In this document: positions 61,821 through 64,000 of the stretch, in pieces
Numbering within the stretch: position 1 is the first letter of the stretch
Layout: each line of letters begins with the position of its first letter
Source: Ectocarpus siliculosus
Taxonomy: Eukaryota > Sar > Phaeophyceae > Ectocarpales > Ectocarpaceae
Direction: 5' to 3'
Length of the DNA: 64,000 nt
Assembly: GCA_000310025.1 (NCBI GenBank)
Contig: FN649751.1
Coordinates: 2,269,402-2,333,401 of the forward strand
Position numbers and translations under genes: made by a program
Notes under the pieces: model-generated
The model's input: only the letters and a program-made list of their open reading frames with translations
What the model was told of the DNA's origin: nothing
Database searches by the model: none

Positions 61821-63247
61821 GCGTCTCGCGCACGAGAGGGAGAGAGAAAGAGATATATCATCACTGCTCTCGGATCAGTACATGAGCTGAAACGGTGCGT
61901 ACCTGCACTGTGCCCGCTAGCCAATCAAATCGCTGCTGCTGCCGTTGATTACGCCGCATCTGTTCCGTGGCGATGTGGCGATGTGGCGATGGGCGATGGG
62001 TAACAGCGTAACAGCTCAGTGAGATGTGTGTCGTTACTTCTGCTATCATCATGTAGCTTTGGCGATATTGTTCGCAGTGTCATCAATCCCGTGGATTCTC
62101 CAAGAAAATCGTCCGTCATACATTTTGTGCACATGATTTGAACGTCACCCTCCAAAGGAGGGGACAAAGAGTTTTGGTGGCGCTTCCTCTCTCTCCCTCT
62201 GTTTCGCTCTGCGCAGGGTGTGTGCTCGCGTCAGACACACACACACACCCGTCGGAGAAAGAAAGTAAATCGGCAGGATCAGCACCAGCAGGAGTCCGAA
62301 CCCGTTCTTTCGCTAGGTCTAAGTTGAATCTACAGCATACCGGTCCTACTACTGTATCGCATGTCTTGGATACCGATAAAAAATAAAGAGCACATGCGAG
62401 TATCTGAGGAAGAACAATGAACAGAGTATCGCGATACTCGATTCTCGATACATGTCCAAACGCGTCGAACAATCAAAGACGAACACACTGGATATTTCCA
62501 TACGGCGTACGATGCGCAACCAGAAGTTATGCAGATCCCGATGCGTCTCTCGCTCTTCGGACCCACACAAACAGAGAGACTCGCCCACAGAATACAAGAC
62601 GCGCGCGCTCGGACGTGGCAGATTCGGCGAACAGATCGGGGTGCGTCGAACGCACTTTTCACTACTGCTGTCTGTGATCGACTACCCTCAAGACAAAGCA
62701 GTACTCGGCTGATACGGCAGAAGTTATAGCATCCCCCCATCATCGCTGTTTCTGTGCTACATACAAATGTTGTTGAAACATGCAGTCTAGTTCCGGTTGA
62801 CAGAGTTCCAGGATATCGTACGAAAAAACACATCGCATTCGAGATGTTATTTTTAGGTATCCCAGACCAATTCCGAGTAACAATCTTTCACGCCTATTCA
62901 CACTTTGCACACCAACAGTAACACTTGTTGCACGGCTGCCCATACTGCTGTCTCTGTCTCTTCCAGCTGATGGATGAATCCCATCTAAAACTTGTGCCGT
63001 ATGGGGCAAACCAGCACACAGCACAACACCCCATGAGGCAACAACAACCCATTTACACTATTGTATACAACAAACTAGCGTAGAAGAGCGCCATGCTAGA
63101 AATCACATCCATTCATCCCGCGTCAACATTTGTATAAGGACACAAGGACTCACCCCAAGTCTTTCCTGAAACAGAGACCCGGCGGCGAAGGCGCAACAAA
63201 AACGAAGCGACCAGACGAGTACGCCCCCTCTTTGGCCCGATACTAAA
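61821..63247. other. Promoter/intergenic region upstream of the zinc-ribbon/IQ gene
   Basis: Lies between two minus-strand genes. It contains a 16 bp perfect palindrome GAGTATCGCGATACTC (62424-62439), and a GATGTGGC-type short repeat near 61971-61998. I see no conserved coding sequence. Confidence 0.5.
62424..62439. repeat. 16 bp perfect palindrome
   Basis: GAGTATCGCGATACTC, centred on TCGCGA. Could be a protein-binding site or chance. Confidence 0.6.
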
Positions 63248-63760
63248 TCAGCCCAACCTTCCCCCCAACGCTTCCCGCGGCCGCCAACCGCGACCCCCAG
63301 GATTATCAGCCTCTTCCGATCGCAATTCCCCCCGATCCCGACCTCCGCCGTCGTCCTCTACTCCGTCGTCGCCCCCGCCGTCGCCGCCGTCGCCGCCGCC
63401 GCCGCCAACAAACTCATAGTCTTCTTCCATCCCTCCTCCTGGCAAGGCTGTCCCCGCCTCGGTTGCCGGCGGCGGTGGGGGCGTAGCCGCGGCGGTCGTG
63501 AAACCCAACCCCAACCCTAGCCTGCTCCTCATGCCCGCTGTTTTCCGGCGGCGGTACCCATCAGATGCCTGTGCTGATGCCTTTGCTGATGCCCGATCCC
63601 TGCTACCGGACGCGCCCCCTCTCGAGCCGAGGCGATGAAACCCGGCACTCTTTGGCTCGGGAGGATCCCGCGGCATTGGCAGCGGGACGTCCACCATTGG
63701 GGAGGAACTGCTTTGAGGAATTAGGACCGTCGCGCGGAACGTTCGGCCACGCAGAGGTGA
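63248..63760 (-). CDS. Terminal exon of an unidentified gene that extends beyond the right edge
   Basis: Open minus-strand reading ending at the TGA at 63248, with the Arg/Ser/Gly-rich, coding-like composition seen in the other genes here. Visible features: MVDVPLPMPRDPPEPK, then an Arg/Lys-rich part, a Pro run, GGGMEEDYEFVGGGG and a Gly/Asp-rich tail. The 5' limit is uncertain; acceptor-like sites lie near 63714-63780. No domain is recognised, so no function is proposed. It is the only neighbour pair in the window on the same strand. Confidence 0.35.
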   Translation of the reverse strand, partial: SPLRGRTFRATVLIPQSSSSPMVDVPLPMPRDPPEPKSAGFHRLGSRGGASGSRDRASAKASAQASDGYRRRKTAGMRSRLGLGLGFTTAAATPPPPPATEAGTALPGGGMEEDYEFVGGGGGDGGDGGGDDGVEDDGGGRDRGELRSEEADNPGGRGWRPREALGGRLG

Positions 63761-64000
63761 AAGAAGCACGGCACGGAGGCAGGCACGCAGGTGGGTAGGG
63801 TCGCACACAAAGATCCATTTCACACTCGAAACGCACACAAAGGTACCAACCCAAGAGGATTTGCTACATCGCTGCGTCAACCGCGAAGAAACGGTGCACG
63901 GACGCGAACCCAAAATAAACGAAACGGCGGGGCCTCTTTCTTCTTGATGTAACGGTTGGATGTTCTGCAACACTTGGGGAGGGGTCGAGCAATGCGATGC

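Noticed and set aside
62330-62833. 167-codon minus-strand open frame upstream of the zinc-ribbon/IQ gene
   Set aside because: No domain and composition typical of non-coding DNA.
1-64000. Search for retroelement, viral, rRNA, CRISPR or prokaryotic features
   Set aside because: No reverse transcriptase, integrase, capsid, ribosomal RNA, spacer array or operon-like gene run was recognised on either strand.

Overview
The window looks like nuclear DNA of a brown alga (Phaeophyceae, close to Ectocarpus); this is inference, not a database match. Evidence: GC-rich, intron-rich genes with GT-AG introns of roughly 0.2-5 kb; CAG/GCC homopeptide runs; heterokont-style tripartite thylakoid targeting on one protein; a centriole-linker gene implying flagellate cells; decayed kinesin-light-chain-type TPR fragments; and neighbouring genes that almost strictly alternate strand, as reported for Ectocarpus. 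I saw no bacterial operons, rRNA, CRISPR, reverse transcriptase or capsid genes.

Layout. 2.65-9.3 kb (-): CRAL-TRIO (Sec14-like) lipid-transfer protein, 7 coding exons, 705 aa. 12.9-24.0 kb (+): a giant (~2,980 aa) unnamed protein with four degenerate cupredoxin-like domains, long disordered and Lys-rich linkers and a C-terminal PAM2-like motif. 26.3-31.8 kb (-): TMEM260/DUF2723 polytopic O-mannosyltransferase-like protein. 31.9-36.7 kb (+): HDHD3-like HAD hydrolase. 38.8-45.7 kb (-): LRRC45-like LRR plus coiled-coil protein, 13 exons, 687 aa. 46.0-52.2 kb (+): DUF1499 protein with a plastid/thylakoid-lumen leader. 58.8-61.8 kb (-): zinc-ribbon, IQ and degenerate WW protein. 63.2 kb to the right edge (-): last exon of an unidentified gene. 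Exon models were built by hand from splice sites; in every complete model the exon lengths sum to whole codons.

The genes do not form one pathway. They pair by orientation: head-to-head (CRAL-TRIO/cupredoxin, TMEM260/HDHD3, LRRC45/DUF1499) with likely shared promoters, one with only about 50 bp between start codons; and tail-to-tail (cupredoxin/TMEM260, HDHD3/LRRC45, DUF1499/IQ-WW).

Repeats sit in introns and intergenic DNA. One terminal-inverted-repeat family (TIR starting TACCGT) has two ~770 bp members and four ~200-230 bp MITE-like copies. A 1,289 bp element has perfect 19 bp TIRs and an intact 8 bp target duplication (hAT-like), and carries two arrays of a 42 bp repeat built on a 20 bp palindrome. 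Another ~1.27 kb TIR element lies in the first HDHD3 intron. A mosaic of direct and inverted TPR-exon debris lies in the 4.7 kb second intron of the DUF1499 gene.

Most worth a second look: the four-domain cupredoxin-like/PAM2 protein, which I cannot assign to any named family, and the hAT-like element with palindromic 42 bp arrays.
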